In this document: piece after piece, positions 9,170-19,772 of the stretch
Numbering within the stretch: position 1 is the stretch's first letter
Layout of the letters: each line of letters begins with the position of its first letter
From: Pandoraea aquatica
Lineage (GTDB): Bacteria; Pseudomonadota; Gammaproteobacteria; Burkholderiales; Burkholderiaceae
Length of the DNA: 64,000 nt
NCBI RefSeq assembly: GCF_902459565.1
Contig: NZ_CABPSN010000003.1
Coordinates: forward strand, 682,001-746,000
Direction of reading: 5' to 3'
Notes under the pieces: generated by a model
What the model saw: the letters and a program-made list of their open reading frames with translations, nothing else
Told to the model about the DNA's origin: nothing
Database searches by the model: none
Program-made: the position numbers and the translations under genes

Positions 9170-10639
9170 TTACATCAGAATAATGTCGTATTGTTCCTGA
9201 TGGAACGACGATTCGACCTGAAGCGAGATCGGCTTGCCGATGAAGTCGATCAGCATCGCGAGGTGCTGCGACTCTTCTTCGAGGAACAGATCGACGACTT
9301 CCTGCGAGGCGATCAGGCGGAACTCGCGCGGATTGAACTGGCGCGATTCGCGCAGAATCTCGCGCAGGATGTCATAGCACAGCGTGCGCGGCGTCTTGAC
9401 TTGTCCCTTGCCCTGACACACGGCACACGGTTCGCACAGCACGTGCGCGAGCGATTCGCGCGTGCGCTTGCGGGTCATCTCCACCAGACCCAACTGCGAA
9501 AAGCCATTTACCGTGATGCGCGTGCGGTCGCGTGCGAGCGCCTTCTTCAGCTCCGATAGCACGGAGTCGCGATGATCGGCGCTCTCCATGTCGATGAAGT
9601 CGATGATGATGATCCCGCCCAGATTGCGCAGCCGCAACTGGCGCGCAATCATCAGCGCCGCTTCCAGGTTGGTCTTGTAGATCGTGTCGTCGAAGTTGCG
9701 CGCACCGACGTAGCCGCCGGTGTTCACGTCGATGGTCGTCATCGCTTCGGTCTGGTCGATCATCAGATAGCCACCGGACTTCAGATCGACGCGACGCGAC
9801 AACGCACGCTCGATTTCCGTCTCGACGTTGTACAGATCGAACAGCGGACGCTCGCCCGTGTAGTGCGTGAGCTTGCCGAGTACGGCGGGCGTGTAGATCG
9901 TCGCAAACTCGGCCAGCTTCTGATACGTCTCGCGCGAGTCGACAAGGATCTTGCCCGTCTCTTCATGCACGAAGTCGCGCAGCACGCGCTGGGCCAGATT
10001 CAGATCCTGATACAGCAGCGCGGGGGCGGGCACGCGCGTGCTTTGCTCGCCAATCGTCTGCCATGACTTGCGCAGATAGGCGATGTCGTTGGCAAGTTCG
10101 GCGTCGGCGGCGTCTTCTGCAATCGTACGCACGATGAAGCCGCCCTTCTCGTCGGCGGGCACCAGTGCCTGAATCTTGCTGCGCAGCGCCTCACGCTCGG
10201 CCTCGCTCTCGATCCGCTGCGAGATGCCGATATGCGGCTCCTGCGGCAGATAGACGAGCGTGCGACCGGCGATGCTGATCTGCGTCGAGAGGCGCGCACC
10301 CTTCGTGCCGATCGGGTCCTTGATGACCTGAACCATCAGCGTCTGTCCTTCGAAAACCGTCTTCTCGATGGGCGGCTGCGGATGCGGCACGGAGGTGTCG
10401 TTATTGGTACGCGGATGCCAGATATCGGCCACATGCAGAAACGCCGCGCGCTCCAGCCCGATATCGATGAAGGCCGACTGCATGCCCGGGAGCACGCGCA
10501 CGACCTTACCCAGATAGATGTTGCCGACCAGACCGCGCGAGAGCGTGCGCTCGATGTGCAGTTCCTGCACAGCGCCGAGCTGCATAAGCGCCACACGGGT
10601 TTCCTGTGGCGTGATATTGACCAGAATGTCTTCGTTCAT
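9170..10639 (-). CDS. rng: Ribonuclease G
   Basis: Single-strand endoribonuclease of the RNase E/G family that matures the 5' end of 16S rRNA and degrades mRNA. The 489 residues equal the usual RNase G length, with no long RNase E C-terminal scaffold. An S1 domain occupies about residues 38-130. The DNase I-like catalytic region carries the metal-binding aspartates in TTIDVNTG and IIIDFIDM, and the zinc-link CEPCAVC follows. It lies 40 bases after maf in the conserved maf-rng pair. Confidence 0.95.
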   Translation of the reverse strand: MNEDILVNITPQETRVALMQLGAVQELHIERTLSRGLVGNIYLGKVVRVLPGMQSAFIDIGLERAAFLHVADIWHPRTNNDTSVPHPQPPIEKTVFEGQTLMVQVIKDPIGTKGARLSTQISIAGRTLVYLPQEPHIGISQRIESEAEREALRSKIQALVPADEKGGFIVRTIAEDAADAELANDIAYLRKSWQTIGEQSTRVPAPALLYQDLNLAQRVLRDFVHEETGKILVDSRETYQKLAEFATIYTPAVLGKLTHYTGERPLFDLYNVETEIERALSRRVDLKSGGYLMIDQTEAMTTIDVNTGGYVGARNFDDTIYKTNLEAALMIARQLRLRNLGGIIIIDFIDMESADHRDSVLSELKKALARDRTRITVNGFSQLGLVEMTRKRTRESLAHVLCEPCAVCQGKGQVKTPRTLCYDILREILRESRQFNPREFRLIASQEVVDLFLEEESQHLAMLIDFIGKPISLQVESSFHQEQYDIILM

Positions 10640-10679
10640 AGATTGTCGACCAGACTCGAAATGCGCGGGGCTAGATACG

Positions 10680-11279
10680 TTAGAAGTCGACGCCCGCCTG
10701 ACGCAACAGCGCGGCGGTTTCGCAAAGCGGCAGTCCCATGATGCCGGAGTAGCTGCCGTCGATACGCATCACAAATTCGGCGGCTTTCCCCTGAATACCA
10801 TAAGCGCCCGCCTTGCCTTTCGGTTCTCCCGAGGCGACGTAGCGCTCGATCTCCTCGCGGCGCAACGGCCGGAACCACACGTGCGAGATGTTGACGGCCT
10901 GATGAATCTGTCCGTCGGCACAGACCGCTACGGCGGTGAGCACACGGTGACGGGTGCCCGACAGACGGGCGAGGACGGCACAGGCGTCGGCGTCGTCGAA
11001 CGGCTTGCCGAGAATGGTGCCGTCGAGACAGACGGTCGTGTCGGCCGTCAGGATCGGCGCGCCAGGCAGTCCGGCGCGTGCCAGACGGGCCACCGCCGCT
11101 TCGGCCTTGGCGCGCGTGACGCGCTGCACATAGTCATCGGGCGGCTCCCCGGGCAGCACGGCTTCGAGCGCTTCGGCGTCCTCGTCGGCATGAGGCAGCA
11201 GCAACTCGAAACGAACGCCGAGTTGTTGCAGCAGTTCCTGACGGCGGGGGCTTTGCGAAGCGAGGTAGATGTACGGCAT
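10680..11279 (-). CDS. maf: Maf-family nucleoside triphosphate pyrophosphatase
   Basis: House-cleaning enzyme that hydrolyses non-canonical or dTTP/UTP-type nucleotides to monophosphates. The 199-residue protein starts with the family signature [11 protein letters not shown] (residues 5-15); ADTTVCLDG and the [12 protein letters not shown] segment line the active site. The ATG at 11279 is chosen because [13 protein letters not shown] is the standard N terminus; 11 upstream in-frame residues are not conserved. It precedes rng by 40 bases. In many relatives rlmH sits directly upstream; here the ugp operon intervenes. Confidence 0.93.
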   Translation of the reverse strand: MPYIYLASQSPRRQELLQQLGVRFELLLPHADEDAEALEAVLPGEPPDDYVQRVTRAKAEAAVARLARAGLPGAPILTADTTVCLDGTILGKPFDDADACAVLARLSGTRHRVLTAVAVCADGQIHQAVNISHVWFRPLRREEIERYVASGEPKGKAGAYGIQGKAAEFVMRIDGSYSGIMGLPLCETAALLRQAGVDF

Positions 11280-11551
11280 GGCGGCTTGGCTTGAATTCGT
11301 CCAGCCCGGCACACGGCTTTGCAGAAAATTGCAGCGCGCGCACCGGGCCGCTGGATGGGCTGGGCGAGGGGAACGCCCTATTATGCCGCCTTGCGACCCC
11401 GCCCGCCACCATGCGGCAGCGACCGGCGGGTGCCGTTTTTCAAGGGAAATGCGTGCGATCGGGGACTTTCAGGCGTGATCGGGGTGCCAGGGCGACCGGG
11501 GGCGCGCAAGGCGCGGGGACGTCCCCGATAGCCCTGACGTCCCTCTGCCGC

Positions 11552-12346
11552 TCAGAGGTCGGCGAGGAAGTCTGCGCCGATCAGGTCGATGCGGTCGGTG
11601 CAGATGGCGTCCACACCCCACGCGGCCAGTTCGCGGGCGCGGGCCGGCTCGTTGACCGTGTAGACGAGCATATGCAGCCCGGCGGCTTTGATCTCGGCGA
11701 CTTGCGGGCCGTCGAGATGCTTATGGCTCGCATGCAGCGTGACGGTACCCAACTTGCGGGCATCTTCGCGCCAGTGGGCCGGCACGGCCTCGTACAGCAT
11801 GCCGCGCGGCAGTTCCGGCACGGCAGCGGCCGCCGCTTCGAGGGCCTCATAGGAGAACGACGAGAGCAGGGGCGGCTGGGCCTGACCGGCCCACAGCGCC
11901 TTGACGGCCTGCGCCACCAACGTGCCCGTCTCGGCTTCGCGTCCCGGGCACGGCTTGATCTCGACGTTCGCCGCGAGTCCCAGCGCCTGACAACGCTCGG
12001 CCACCTGCGCCAGCGTCGGCATCGTCTGGCCTGCAAAGCGACCGTCCGCGCCGAACCAGCTACCGGCGTCGAGCTTTTCGATCTCGGCGTAGGTCATTTG
12101 CGCCGCCGCGCCGTGGCCGTTGCTGGTGCGATCGACGGTGTCGTCGTGCAGCAGGAAGACGACGTTATCCGCCGAGAGCTTGGCGTCGAATTCGACCATT
12201 TGCAGGCCGAGCGATGCGCCCATCTCGAAGGCGGCCAGCGTGTTCTCCGGCGCGAGCTTGCCGCCGCCGCGATGCGAGACGATGCGCGGATACGGCCAGT
12301 CTCGCCACAAATGGGCGGTTGCCGGGTCTGAGCTCATGCCGCTCAT
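11552..12346 (-). CDS. ugpQ: Glycerophosphodiester phosphodiesterase
   Basis: Hydrolyses glycerophosphodiesters to glycerol-3-phosphate and an alcohol in the cytoplasm, feeding on diesters imported by UgpBAEC. The 264-residue GDPD-domain protein has the catalytic HRGG at 25-28, the PENT metal site at 33-36 and the [11 protein letters not shown] block. Its start overlaps the ugpC stop by 4 bases, completing ugpB-A-E-C-Q. An ATG three codons later is an alternative start. Confidence 0.93.
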   Translation of the reverse strand: MSGMSSDPATAHLWRDWPYPRIVSHRGGGKLAPENTLAAFEMGASLGLQMVEFDAKLSADNVVFLLHDDTVDRTSNGHGAAAQMTYAEIEKLDAGSWFGADGRFAGQTMPTLAQVAERCQALGLAANVEIKPCPGREAETGTLVAQAVKALWAGQAQPPLLSSFSYEALEAAAAAVPELPRGMLYEAVPAHWREDARKLGTVTLHASHKHLDGPQVAEIKAAGLHMLVYTVNEPARARELAAWGVDAICTDRIDLIGADFLADL

Positions 12347-13437
12347 GCTTCCACCCGCTTGCCCGTCGACGGGTCGAACAGGTGCAGCGCCTTGGCGGAG
12401 ATGGCCAGCGGCATGACGGTCCCGGCCGCCGGACGCAGTTCGTGCGGCAGGCGCACCGTCAGGTTTTGCTCGCCCCAGCGGCCGTGCAGCAGGTTGTCCG
12501 CGCCGAGCAGTTCGAGCTGATCGACGGTGATGTTGGTTTGTGCGGCGAACGCGCCCAGCCCGTTCTGCTGTTCGGCAGGCACCAGATGCTCCGGACGCAC
12601 GCCGAGCACCAGTTCGCGCCCTGCGTGGGCCATGCTCGTGGGAGGCAGACGCAGCGCCGGGCCGCCGTCGACTTCGAACGTACGGCCTTCCGCGTCGACC
12701 CGGCCCTTGAGCAGGTTCATTGCGGGCGAACCCATGAAGCTCGCCACGAACAACGACGCCGGACGCTCGTAGACGTCGGTCGGCGTGCCGATCTGCTCGG
12801 CGTAGCCCTTGTTCATGACGATCACGCGATCGGCCAGCGTCATGGCTTCGACCTGATCGTGCGTGACGTACAGGCTCGTCGTCTTCAGGCGCTTATGCAG
12901 ACGCTGAATTTCCAGACGCATTTGTACGCGCAGCTTGGCGTCGAGGTTCGAGAGCGGTTCGTCGAACAGGAACACGGCCGGCTCGCGCACGATGGCACGG
13001 CCCATGGCCACGCGCTGACGCTGACCGCCCGAGAGTTCACGCGGCTTGCGTGCGAGCAGGGGTTCGAGTTCCAGAATGCGCGCCGCCGCGAGCACGCGCT
13101 CTTCGATGGCCTGCTTGTCGATGCCGCGAATCTTCAGGCCGTACGACATGTTCTGACGCACGTCCATGTGCGGATACAGCGCGTAGTTCTGGAACACCAT
13201 CGCAATGTTGCGATCCTTCGGTTCCAACTGATTGACGACCTGCGAGCCGATCAGAATGCTGCCTTCGCTCACCGATTCGAGGCCGGCGACCATGCGCAAC
13301 AGCGTCGACTTGCCGCAACCCGAGGGACCGACGATGACCACGAACTCGCCGTCTTCGATGTCGATGTCGACACCGTGCAGCACGTAGTTGTTCTGGTCGT
13401 AGGTTTTCTTGACGCTATGGAGTTTGAGATTTGCCAT
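12343..13437 (-). CDS. ugpC: sn-Glycerol-3-phosphate ABC transporter, ATP-binding protein
   Basis: ATPase subunit of the UgpBAEC importer, and a MalK/UgpC-type protein of 364 residues. Walker [10 protein letters not shown] lies at about residues 37-45, the signature [14 protein letters not shown] at about 134-147, and Walker [13 protein letters not shown] follows. The C-terminal TOBE/OB regulatory domain extends to the end. Two bases separate it from ugpE, and it overlaps ugpQ by 4 bases. Confidence 0.95.
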   Translation of the reverse strand: MANLKLHSVKKTYDQNNYVLHGVDIDIEDGEFVVIVGPSGCGKSTLLRMVAGLESVSEGSILIGSQVVNQLEPKDRNIAMVFQNYALYPHMDVRQNMSYGLKIRGIDKQAIEERVLAAARILELEPLLARKPRELSGGQRQRVAMGRAIVREPAVFLFDEPLSNLDAKLRVQMRLEIQRLHKRLKTTSLYVTHDQVEAMTLADRVIVMNKGYAEQIGTPTDVYERPASLFVASFMGSPAMNLLKGRVDAEGRTFEVDGGPALRLPPTSMAHAGRELVLGVRPEHLVPAEQQNGLGAFAAQTNITVDQLELLGADNLLHGRWGEQNLTVRLPHELRPAAGTVMPLAISAKALHLFDPSTGKRVEA

Positions 13438-13439
13438 GA

Positions 13440-14285
13440 TTACTTATCCGAATCGACCAGACCACGCACGAACCAGCGTTGCATCAGCAGTACCACCGCG
13501 AGCGGCGGCAGCATGGCGAGCAACGTAGCGCTCATGACGAGTTGCCATTGGGTAGCGGTGTCCCCGCTGCCGATCATGCTCTTGATACCCACGACCGCCG
13601 TGGTCATTTCCGGTGCATTCGTCACCAGAATCGGCCACAGGTACTGATTCCAGCCGTAAATGAAGGTGATGACGAACAGCGCCGCGATGTTCGTCTTCGA
13701 CAGCGGCAGCACCACGTCGAAGAAGAAGCGCATCGGGCCCGCGCCGTCGATGCGTGCGGCTTCGACGAGTTCGTCCGGCAGCGTCATGAAGAACTGACGG
13801 AACAGGAACGTGGCCGTGGCCGAGGCGATCAGCGGGATCGTCAGACCGGCGTAGCTGTTGATGAGCCCGAGGCTCGAAATCACCTGCACCGTCGGGAAAA
13901 TCCGCACTTCGACCGGCAGCATCAGCGTGACGAAGATGAGCCAGAAGAACAGATTCCGCAGCGGGAAGCGGAAATACACGATGGCGAAGGCCGACAGGAT
14001 CGACACCGAAATCTTGCCGATGGTGACGACCAGTGCCATGAACAGACTGTTGCCGAGCATCAGACCGAAAGGCATGGCGGCATTGCCGGTGCCCGCGCTC
14101 CACACCGTCGAGAAGTTCTCGAGCAGGTGGGTGCTCGGAATGAGCGACAGGGGAACGTTGAAGACTTCGCTCTCGTTCATGGTGGCGGCGACGAACGCCA
14201 CGTAGAGCGGAAAGACCACCAGCAGCACGCCGATTATCAGCATGACGTGGCAGAAAATATCCAGGCCGCGACGGTTCTCGATCAT
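13440..14285 (-). CDS. ugpE: sn-Glycerol-3-phosphate ABC transporter, permease UgpE
   Basis: Inner-membrane permease of 281 residues with six predicted helices. The EAA loop that docks on UgpC reads [24 protein letters not shown]. It pairs with UgpA as the translocation pore. Its start overlaps the ugpA stop by 4 bases (ATGA). Confidence 0.94.
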   Translation of the reverse strand: MIENRRGLDIFCHVMLIIGVLLVVFPLYVAFVAATMNESEVFNVPLSLIPSTHLLENFSTVWSAGTGNAAMPFGLMLGNSLFMALVVTIGKISVSILSAFAIVYFRFPLRNLFFWLIFVTLMLPVEVRIFPTVQVISSLGLINSYAGLTIPLIASATATFLFRQFFMTLPDELVEAARIDGAGPMRFFFDVVLPLSKTNIAALFVITFIYGWNQYLWPILVTNAPEMTTAVVGIKSMIGSGDTATQWQLVMSATLLAMLPPLAVVLLMQRWFVRGLVDSDK

Positions 14286-15178
14286 GCGTATTGCACCTTG
14301 CGTTCGATGAATCGGAACTGCACGACCGTGAGCACGATGACGATGACCATCAGCACCACCGACTGGGCAGCCGAGCTGCCGAGGTCGAGCCCCTTGAAGC
14401 CTTCCGAGTAGATCTTGTAGATCAGCGTCATGGTCGACTGGCCCGGACCACCGCCGGTGGCCGCATCGATCACCGGGAAGGTGTCGAAGAACGAGTACAC
14501 GAGGTTGACCACGAGCAGGAAGAACGTCGTCGGCGAAATCAGCGGCAGTACCAGCCCGAAGAAGCGTCGGATCGGGCCTGCGCCGTCAATCGCGGCGGCT
14601 TCCACGAGCGAGCGCGGAATCGCCTGCAAACCGGCGTAGAAGAACAGGAAGTTGTAGCTGACCTGCTTCCAGATCGACGCGAGCACGACGAGGAACATCG
14701 CCTGTCCGCCGTTCAGGGCGTGGTTCCACTCGATGCCGACCTTCGCCAGGCCGTAGGTGACCAGGCCGATACTCGGGTTGAAGAGGAAGGCCCACAGCAC
14801 GGCGGCAATGGCCGGTGCCACGGCGTACGGCCAGATCAGCAGCGTCTGATAGAGGCGCTTGCCGCGCGTGACCCGGTCGGCCATCGCCGCGAGCAACAAC
14901 GAGATGACCAGTCCGCAGACGGTGACCAGTCCGCTGAAAATCATCGTCGTGCGGAACGACGCGAGATAGAGCGAATCACCCCACAGCGAGGTGAAGTTGT
15001 CGAGCCCGACGAATTCGCTCGACAGGCCGAAGGCGTCTTGCGTCGACGTGGATTGCCACAGGGCTTCGCCCGCAGGCCAAAGGAAGAACAGGGCCGTGAT
15101 GATGAGCTGCGGCGCGACAAGCGCGTAGGGCAGCCAGCCGGTGCCGAAGCGGGGGCGTTCTCTGGAGTTTTGCGCCAT
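14282..15178 (-). CDS. ugpA: sn-Glycerol-3-phosphate ABC transporter, permease UgpA
   Basis: Inner-membrane permease of 298 residues and partner of UgpE. The EAA loop [24 protein letters not shown] is present. The ATG at 15178 ([11 protein letters not shown]) is preferred to an upstream in-frame start because the latter lies within the ugpB-ugpA hairpin region and adds non-conserved residues. It is separated from ugpB by 147 bases that hold a terminator-like hairpin. Confidence 0.93.
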   Translation of the reverse strand: MAQNSRERPRFGTGWLPYALVAPQLIITALFFLWPAGEALWQSTSTQDAFGLSSEFVGLDNFTSLWGDSLYLASFRTTMIFSGLVTVCGLVISLLLAAMADRVTRGKRLYQTLLIWPYAVAPAIAAVLWAFLFNPSIGLVTYGLAKVGIEWNHALNGGQAMFLVVLASIWKQVSYNFLFFYAGLQAIPRSLVEAAAIDGAGPIRRFFGLVLPLISPTTFFLLVVNLVYSFFDTFPVIDAATGGGPGQSTMTLIYKIYSEGFKGLDLGSSAAQSVVLMVIVIVLTVVQFRFIERKVQYA

Positions 15179-15191
15179 AACGTAGTGACCG

Positions 15192-15228
15192 AAAAAAACC
15201 AAACCGGCCCGCGTATCACGCGAGCCGG
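15192..15228 (-). terminator. Attenuator-like hairpin between ugpB and ugpA
   Basis: Arms at 15204-15213 and 15219-15228 form a 10-bp stem with one mismatch and a 5-base loop. On the minus strand the stem is followed by TTTGGTTTTTTT. The structure sits after ugpB and before ugpA, so partial termination would give more binding protein than permease, a common arrangement for ABC importers. Confidence 0.6.
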
Positions 15229-15325
15229 GAAGGTGTCATTGTAACGTCACGATGCACGCCGCAAATGCAGGAAAAGCCCCGGCATTGCGCGTGTCATCGT
15301 GCGTTCATCGAACGTTGAGAATGGC

Positions 15326-16657
15326 TTAGCTGCCTTGCTTCGCGAAACGGGCCAGGAGGTCGTTACCGCGTTCCACAGCCTTGTCGAGCGCGGCTTTAGG
15401 CGTTTGCTTGCCGCTCCACACGCCTTCGAGTTCCTCGTCGACCACCGTACGGATCTGCGGCATGTTGCCCAGACGCAGACCGCGCGTGAACGGCAGCGGG
15501 TCCTTGTTGAGCATCTGCTTGATGGCCGTGTCGGCACCCGGGTTCTTCGCGTAGAAGCCTTGCTTCTCGGTCAGCTCGTAAGCGGCCTTGGTGACCGGCA
15601 GGTAGCCGGTGTCCTGGTGCCACTTGGCGGCCACGGCCGGCGAGGCGAGGTAGTTCAGGAACTTGGCCACGCCCTTGTACTCGGTGGCCGACTTGCCGGC
15701 GAGCACCCACAGGCTGGCGCCGCCGATGATGGCGTTTTGCGGTGCGCCCTTCACGTCGGCGTCGTACGGCATCATGCCCACGCCGTAGCTGAACTTGGCG
15801 TACTTGCCGATGTTGGCGAGCGCGCCCGACGTCGTCATGGCGATACCGCAGTCGCCGCTGTAGAACTTCGAGGTCACTTCATCCTTGCGGCCCACGTACG
15901 TGAACGTGCCTTCCTTGGCCATGTCGGCCAGGAACTGGATGTGCTTGACCTGCTGCGGGCCGTTGAATTCCAGCTTGGCGTCGAGGCCGCCGAAGCCGTT
16001 GTCCTTCGTGGCGAACGGCAGGGCGTGCCATGCGCTGTAGTTTTCGAGCTGCGTCCAGCCTTGCCAGCCCATCGTGAAGCCGCACGACATGCCCGAGGCC
16101 TTCAGCTTCTCGGCGTCGGCCTTCACATCGGCCCACGTCTTCGGCGCTTTGTTCGGATCGAGGCCGGCCTTCTTGAAGGCGTCCTTGTTGTAGTACAGCA
16201 CCGGCGTCGAGCTGTTGAACGGCATCGAGATCAGGTGGTTGGTCTTGCCGTCGGCGTAGTAACCGGCGATGGCGGGCACGAAGGCCTTTTCGTCGAACGG
16301 CTCACCGGCGTCCTTCATGACTTGCCACACGGGCTTCACGGCCTTCTTGGCGCCGATCATCGTGGCGGTGCCCACTTCGTACACCTGAAGAATGGCCGGT
16401 GCGTTGCCGGCGCGGAACGCGGCGATCCCTGCGGCCAGCCCTTGCTCGTAGTTGCCCTTGTAGATCGGGACAATCTTGTAGTCGCTTTGCGATGCGTTGA
16501 AGTCGGCTGCGATCTGGTTGACGCGATCGCCGAGGGCCGATTCCATCGAATGCCAGAATTGGATTTCCGTGGCGGCCAGGGCCGACGTGCTCATGCCGAG
16601 TGCCAGTGCGGCGCCAACGCCAGCGAGGGCGAACGTGCGCAGGGAAGGTTGCTTCAT
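15326..16657 (-). CDS. ugpB: sn-Glycerol-3-phosphate ABC transporter, periplasmic binding protein
   Basis: Periplasmic receptor that captures glycerol-3-phosphate or its diesters for UgpAEC. The 443-residue protein has a Sec signal peptide, with a basic start, a hydrophobic core and a predicted cut after STSALA (residue 28). The mature part begins [10 protein letters not shown], typical of extracellular solute-binding family 1. The ATG at 16657 has a ribosome site (GGAG, 6 bases ahead), deciding it over an in-frame start 10 codons upstream. It is first in the operon; promoter signals are discussed for 16658-16991. Confidence 0.94.
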   Translation of the reverse strand: MKQPSLRTFALAGVGAALALGMSTSALAATEIQFWHSMESALGDRVNQIAADFNASQSDYKIVPIYKGNYEQGLAAGIAAFRAGNAPAILQVYEVGTATMIGAKKAVKPVWQVMKDAGEPFDEKAFVPAIAGYYADGKTNHLISMPFNSSTPVLYYNKDAFKKAGLDPNKAPKTWADVKADAEKLKASGMSCGFTMGWQGWTQLENYSAWHALPFATKDNGFGGLDAKLEFNGPQQVKHIQFLADMAKEGTFTYVGRKDEVTSKFYSGDCGIAMTTSGALANIGKYAKFSYGVGMMPYDADVKGAPQNAIIGGASLWVLAGKSATEYKGVAKFLNYLASPAVAAKWHQDTGYLPVTKAAYELTEKQGFYAKNPGADTAIKQMLNKDPLPFTRGLRLGNMPQIRTVVDEELEGVWSGKQTPKAALDKAVERGNDLLARFAKQGS

Positions 16658-16991
16658 GCCAATCTCCGGGGGTTCACGAGAAGTCAAGGGTCTGATTGTG
16701 TGAGTGGACCCTACTTGTTCGCGGTGCGAACTGTAGCGCCGCGTAGACTAACACGTCGTTGTGATTTTTCCATTCGCAGCGCACAACGCGTGTTGCACGC
16801 GAGTGCAACGGGGGGATTGACACCACGTGAAGTGCCCCGGCCAGCAAGGCCCGACGGGGCATCGACGGTCCGGCACAACGTTGCGTTGCACCGCAAAAAG
16901 CGTTTGTGACTTATGGATGACTTATTTTTTTGTCATACAAGGACGGCGGACGCAACACCAGGTTGCCTGCCGTCCCGTCGACAGCACGCCG
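16658..16991. promoter_or_regulatory. ugp promoter region and 3' end of the rlmH unit
   Basis: This 334-base gap holds the ugpB promoter (minus strand). A perfect palindrome GTTGCAC-N4-GTGCAAC lies at 16792-16809. A Pho-box-like direct repeat lies at 16909-16927 on the minus strand (AAGTCAT-N4-AAGTCAC, 11-base period), about 250 bases before ugpB. GC-rich hairpins occur at 16833-16861 and at 16941-16975; the latter lies just after the rlmH stop and may mark the end of that transcript. Confidence 0.45.
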
Positions 16992-17462
16992 TCAGACCCG
17001 ATGGTAGGGGTGATTGGCGTTGATGCTCCACGCGCGGTAGAGCTGCTCAGCGAGGAGCACGCGCACCATGCCGTGCGGCAGGGTGAGGCTGGACAGGCGG
17101 ATGAGGGTGTCGGCGCGCGACTTGAGCGCCGGGTCGAGCCCGTCGGCACCGCCGATCACGAAGGCCACGTCGCGGCCGTCCTGTTGCCAGACGGTGAGCG
17201 ACTGAGCCAGACGCATGGTGGTGAGATCCTGCCCACGCTCGTCCAGACACACGAGACGGCAGCCGCGTGGCAGCGCCGCGTCGATGCGTTGCGCTTCGGC
17301 AGCCATGACCGTCTCGGCCGTACGGGAGTTGGAGCGCTGCTCCGGCTTGATTTCTTTGAGTTCGATGCGCAGCTCGGGGGGCATGCGCTTGGCGTACTCG
17401 GCGAAGGCGGTCTCGATCCAGCCGGGCATCTTGTGCCCGACTGCGAGAATGAACAGACGCAT
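16992..17462 (-). CDS. rlmH: 23S rRNA pseudouridine-1915 N3-methyltransferase
   Basis: SPOUT methyltransferase that modifies pseudouridine 1915 of helix 69 on assembled ribosomes. The length of 156 residues is standard. The N terminus [15 protein letters not shown], the SAM-binding knot segments LDERGQ and [10 protein letters not shown], and the C-terminal [13 protein letters not shown] are all typical. It follows rsfS by 24 bases in the nadD-rsfS-rlmH ribosome/NAD cluster. Confidence 0.96.
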   Translation of the reverse strand: MRLFILAVGHKMPGWIETAFAEYAKRMPPELRIELKEIKPEQRSNSRTAETVMAAEAQRIDAALPRGCRLVCLDERGQDLTTMRLAQSLTVWQQDGRDVAFVIGGADGLDPALKSRADTLIRLSSLTLPHGMVRVLLAEQLYRAWSINANHPYHRV

Positions 17463-17486
17463 GTCGGCAGTGTCGCGCGCGGCGTC

Positions 17487-17924
17487 TTACTTGCTGGTCT
17501 TGCGACGGGCCGGTGCCGGGGCAGCGGGCGCGTCTTCCTCGTCTTCCTCTTCCGCGCTGGCCTTCACACCGGCCTTGGTGCCGGCAGCCTTCAGGCGGAC
17601 GGGCTTCTCGCCCCAGATTTCTTCGAGGTTGTAGTACTGGCGCAGGGCCGGCTGCATGATGTGCACGATGGCGTCGCCGGTGTCGACCAGCACCCATTCG
17701 CCCACGTCTTCGCCTTCCATGCTGACGATGTCGCCGCCGGCGGCCTTGACCTTGTCGCGCACGCTCGCGGCGAGTGCCTTGGTCTGGCGGTTGGACGTGC
17801 CGCTCGCGATGATCACGCGCTCGAACAGGGCGGTGAGGTGTTCGGTGTTGAACACCTTGATGTCCTGGGCCTTGACGTCTTCGAGGGCGTCGACGATCAG
17901 GCGCTGAAGTTTACGAATATCCAT
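17487..17924 (-). CDS. rsfS: Ribosomal silencing factor RsfS
   Basis: Binds ribosomal protein L14 and blocks subunit joining under starvation. The DUF143 core occupies residues 1-112 and includes IIASGTSNRQTKALA and VLVDTGDAIVHIMQPALRQYY. After this comes a low-complexity tail of about 30 residues rich in Glu/Asp, Ala/Pro and finally Lys/Arg, not part of the family fold. It lies between nadD and rlmH. Confidence 0.94.
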   Translation of the reverse strand: MDIRKLQRLIVDALEDVKAQDIKVFNTEHLTALFERVIIASGTSNRQTKALAASVRDKVKAAGGDIVSMEGEDVGEWVLVDTGDAIVHIMQPALRQYYNLEEIWGEKPVRLKAAGTKAGVKASAEEEDEEDAPAAPAPARRKTSK

Positions 17925-17985
17925 AGTGCGTCTATTTGGTGAAACAGGGGTGCGAGATAGCGGCCCGGCAGTTGCCGTAGGGCCG

Positions 17986-18708
17986 TCAGGCGCGGTACAG
18001 GTGTTGCGTGCGGATGTACTGCCACACGGGTTCGGGCAGGTTTGCCGGGGGTGTGACGGTGTCTCGCGCGTGCGCCAGCATGGCGCGCAACTCGGTGGCG
18101 GAGATGTCGACGGCCAGTGAGTCGTCGATCAGGATGCCGCCGCATGGCGTGGATTGTACCCCGAGCGCGGACTTTTCCCGTTCCCCGAAGACCTGACGCA
18201 GTTCCGGGGACGCGGTCTCGCGACTGAAACCGGGCCGCGCCGCCGCACAAACATGGGCGTAATCGAACAGTTCGCGCCACGCGTGCCAGGTGTCGAGCCG
18301 CACCAACTGGTCCGAGCCGATGAGCAGCGAGAGCGACGCGTCGGGTCCGGCGTCCTGCCGCATTTCCCGCAAGGTATCGACGGTGTAGCTCGGCCCGGCA
18401 CGCTCGATCTCACGCGTGCTGACGATCACTTGCGTCGACGGATGCGTGACGGCCAGCTCGGCCGCCAGCCCCTGTGCGGCGAGCCGGGTCATCGCCAGCC
18501 GATGCTCGGCCGCCGTGCTGCCTTGCTTCTGCGGCTGCTGCCCGGCGGGCATCAGCACCAGTTCGTCCAGTGCCAGCGTGCGTGCGAACAGCGCGCCGAG
18601 CGCGAGATGGCCCGTGTGGATCGGATCGAACGTGCCGCCGAGCACGCCAATACGCTTGGGCGCTGGGGTGGCCGGGTTAGCTTGCTGTGCAGGTGAAGTG
18701 ACGGTCAT
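17986..18708 (-). CDS. nadD: Nicotinate-nucleotide adenylyltransferase
   Basis: Makes deamido-NAD from nicotinate mononucleotide and ATP. The 240-residue protein has the nucleotidyltransferase GGTFDPIHTGH motif at 24-34 and ends with the ISATELRAML (ISxTxxR) motif near residue 205. The first ~18 residues are a non-conserved Pro/Ala-rich lead. It lies 13 bases after hemF and 61 before rsfS, all co-directional. Confidence 0.95.
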   Translation of the reverse strand: MTVTSPAQQANPATPAPKRIGVLGGTFDPIHTGHLALGALFARTLALDELVLMPAGQQPQKQGSTAAEHRLAMTRLAAQGLAAELAVTHPSTQVIVSTREIERAGPSYTVDTLREMRQDAGPDASLSLLIGSDQLVRLDTWHAWRELFDYAHVCAAARPGFSRETASPELRQVFGEREKSALGVQSTPCGGILIDDSLAVDISATELRAMLAHARDTVTPPANLPEPVWQYIRTQHLYRA

Positions 18709-18721
18709 GCGCGCAGAGCCT

Positions 18722-19657
18722 TTACACCCACTCGCGGCGCACGAGGAAGTCGGTGTAGAGCTTTGCTTCGGGCGTGCCCGGCTCAGGCTTCCAGTCGTAG
18801 TGCCATTTCACGATCGGGGGCATCGACATCAGAATCGACTCGGTGCGTCCGCCCGATTGCAGGCCGAAGTGCGTGCCACGGTCCCAGACCAGATTGAATT
18901 CGACGTAGCGGCCGCGGCGATGCGCCTGAAAATCGCGTTCGCGCTCGCCATACGGCATGCCACGACGGCGCTCGACGATGGGCACGTACGCGTCGAGGAA
19001 CGCGTCCCCCACGCTTTGCATGACGGCGAAGCCCGTGTCGAAGCCGCCGCCGGAGAAGTCGTCGAAGAAGATGCCGCCGATGCCGCGCGGTTCCTGACGA
19101 TGCTTCAGATAGAAGTACTCGTCGCACCACGTCTTGAAGCGCGGATACCACGTGGTATCGAACGGATCGAGCGCGTTCTTGCACGTCTGATGGAAGTGTT
19201 GGCAGTCTTCTTCGTGTGCGTAGTACGGCGTGAGATCCATGCCGCCGCCGAACCAGAACGCGGGCAGCTCGCCCGGCGCGGTAGCGATCAGAATGCGCAC
19301 GTTGAAGTGCACCGTGGGGCAGTACGGATTGCGCGGATGCAGGACCAGCGAGACGCCGAGCGCTTCGAAGCCGCGTCCGGCCAGTTCAGGCCGTGAGGCG
19401 CTGGCCGACGCGGGCAGCTTGTCGCCGATCACATGGGAGAAGTTGACGCCGCCGCGCTCGAAGAAGTCGCCGTCGTCGAGCACGCGGGTGCGGCCGTCGC
19501 CACGCAGCGCGCCGTCCGCCGGACGCTGCCAGTCGTCGACGACGAAGCGTTTGCCGTCCAGGCGCTCCAGCGTCTCGACAATGCGGTCCTGAAGCCCGAG
19601 AAGATACGTGCGTACCGCGCCCGTGTCCGGCGCCGGTGCGGTGTCTTGCGCTGTCAT
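18722..19657 (-). CDS. hemF: Oxygen-dependent coproporphyrinogen III oxidase
   Basis: Converts coproporphyrinogen III to protoporphyrinogen IX using O2 in haem synthesis. The 311 residues are typical of HemF. Recognisable blocks include [40 protein letters not shown] and the C-terminal [11 protein letters not shown]. It is 13 bases upstream of nadD and preceded by a gap with tandem repeats. Confidence 0.95.
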   Translation of the reverse strand: MTAQDTAPAPDTGAVRTYLLGLQDRIVETLERLDGKRFVVDDWQRPADGALRGDGRTRVLDDGDFFERGGVNFSHVIGDKLPASASASRPELAGRGFEALGVSLVLHPRNPYCPTVHFNVRILIATAPGELPAFWFGGGMDLTPYYAHEEDCQHFHQTCKNALDPFDTTWYPRFKTWCDEYFYLKHRQEPRGIGGIFFDDFSGGGFDTGFAVMQSVGDAFLDAYVPIVERRRGMPYGERERDFQAHRRGRYVEFNLVWDRGTHFGLQSGGRTESILMSMPPIVKWHYDWKPEPGTPEAKLYTDFLVRREWV

Positions 19658-19772
19658 TCTGTGACGTCCCTTGCGTGGTCTGTGTATGCAAATTGCGGTT
19701 TTATCCGCGATTGTACCGGCACGAGGGCAGCCGCGGGCGGGCGGCGCCGCGTTCCGGTGCCGCCCGAATGAC

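Noticed and set aside
16941-16975. Strong terminator for rlmH
   Set aside because: The hairpin is good, but on the minus strand it is followed by an A-run instead of a U-run, so it was not called a terminator.
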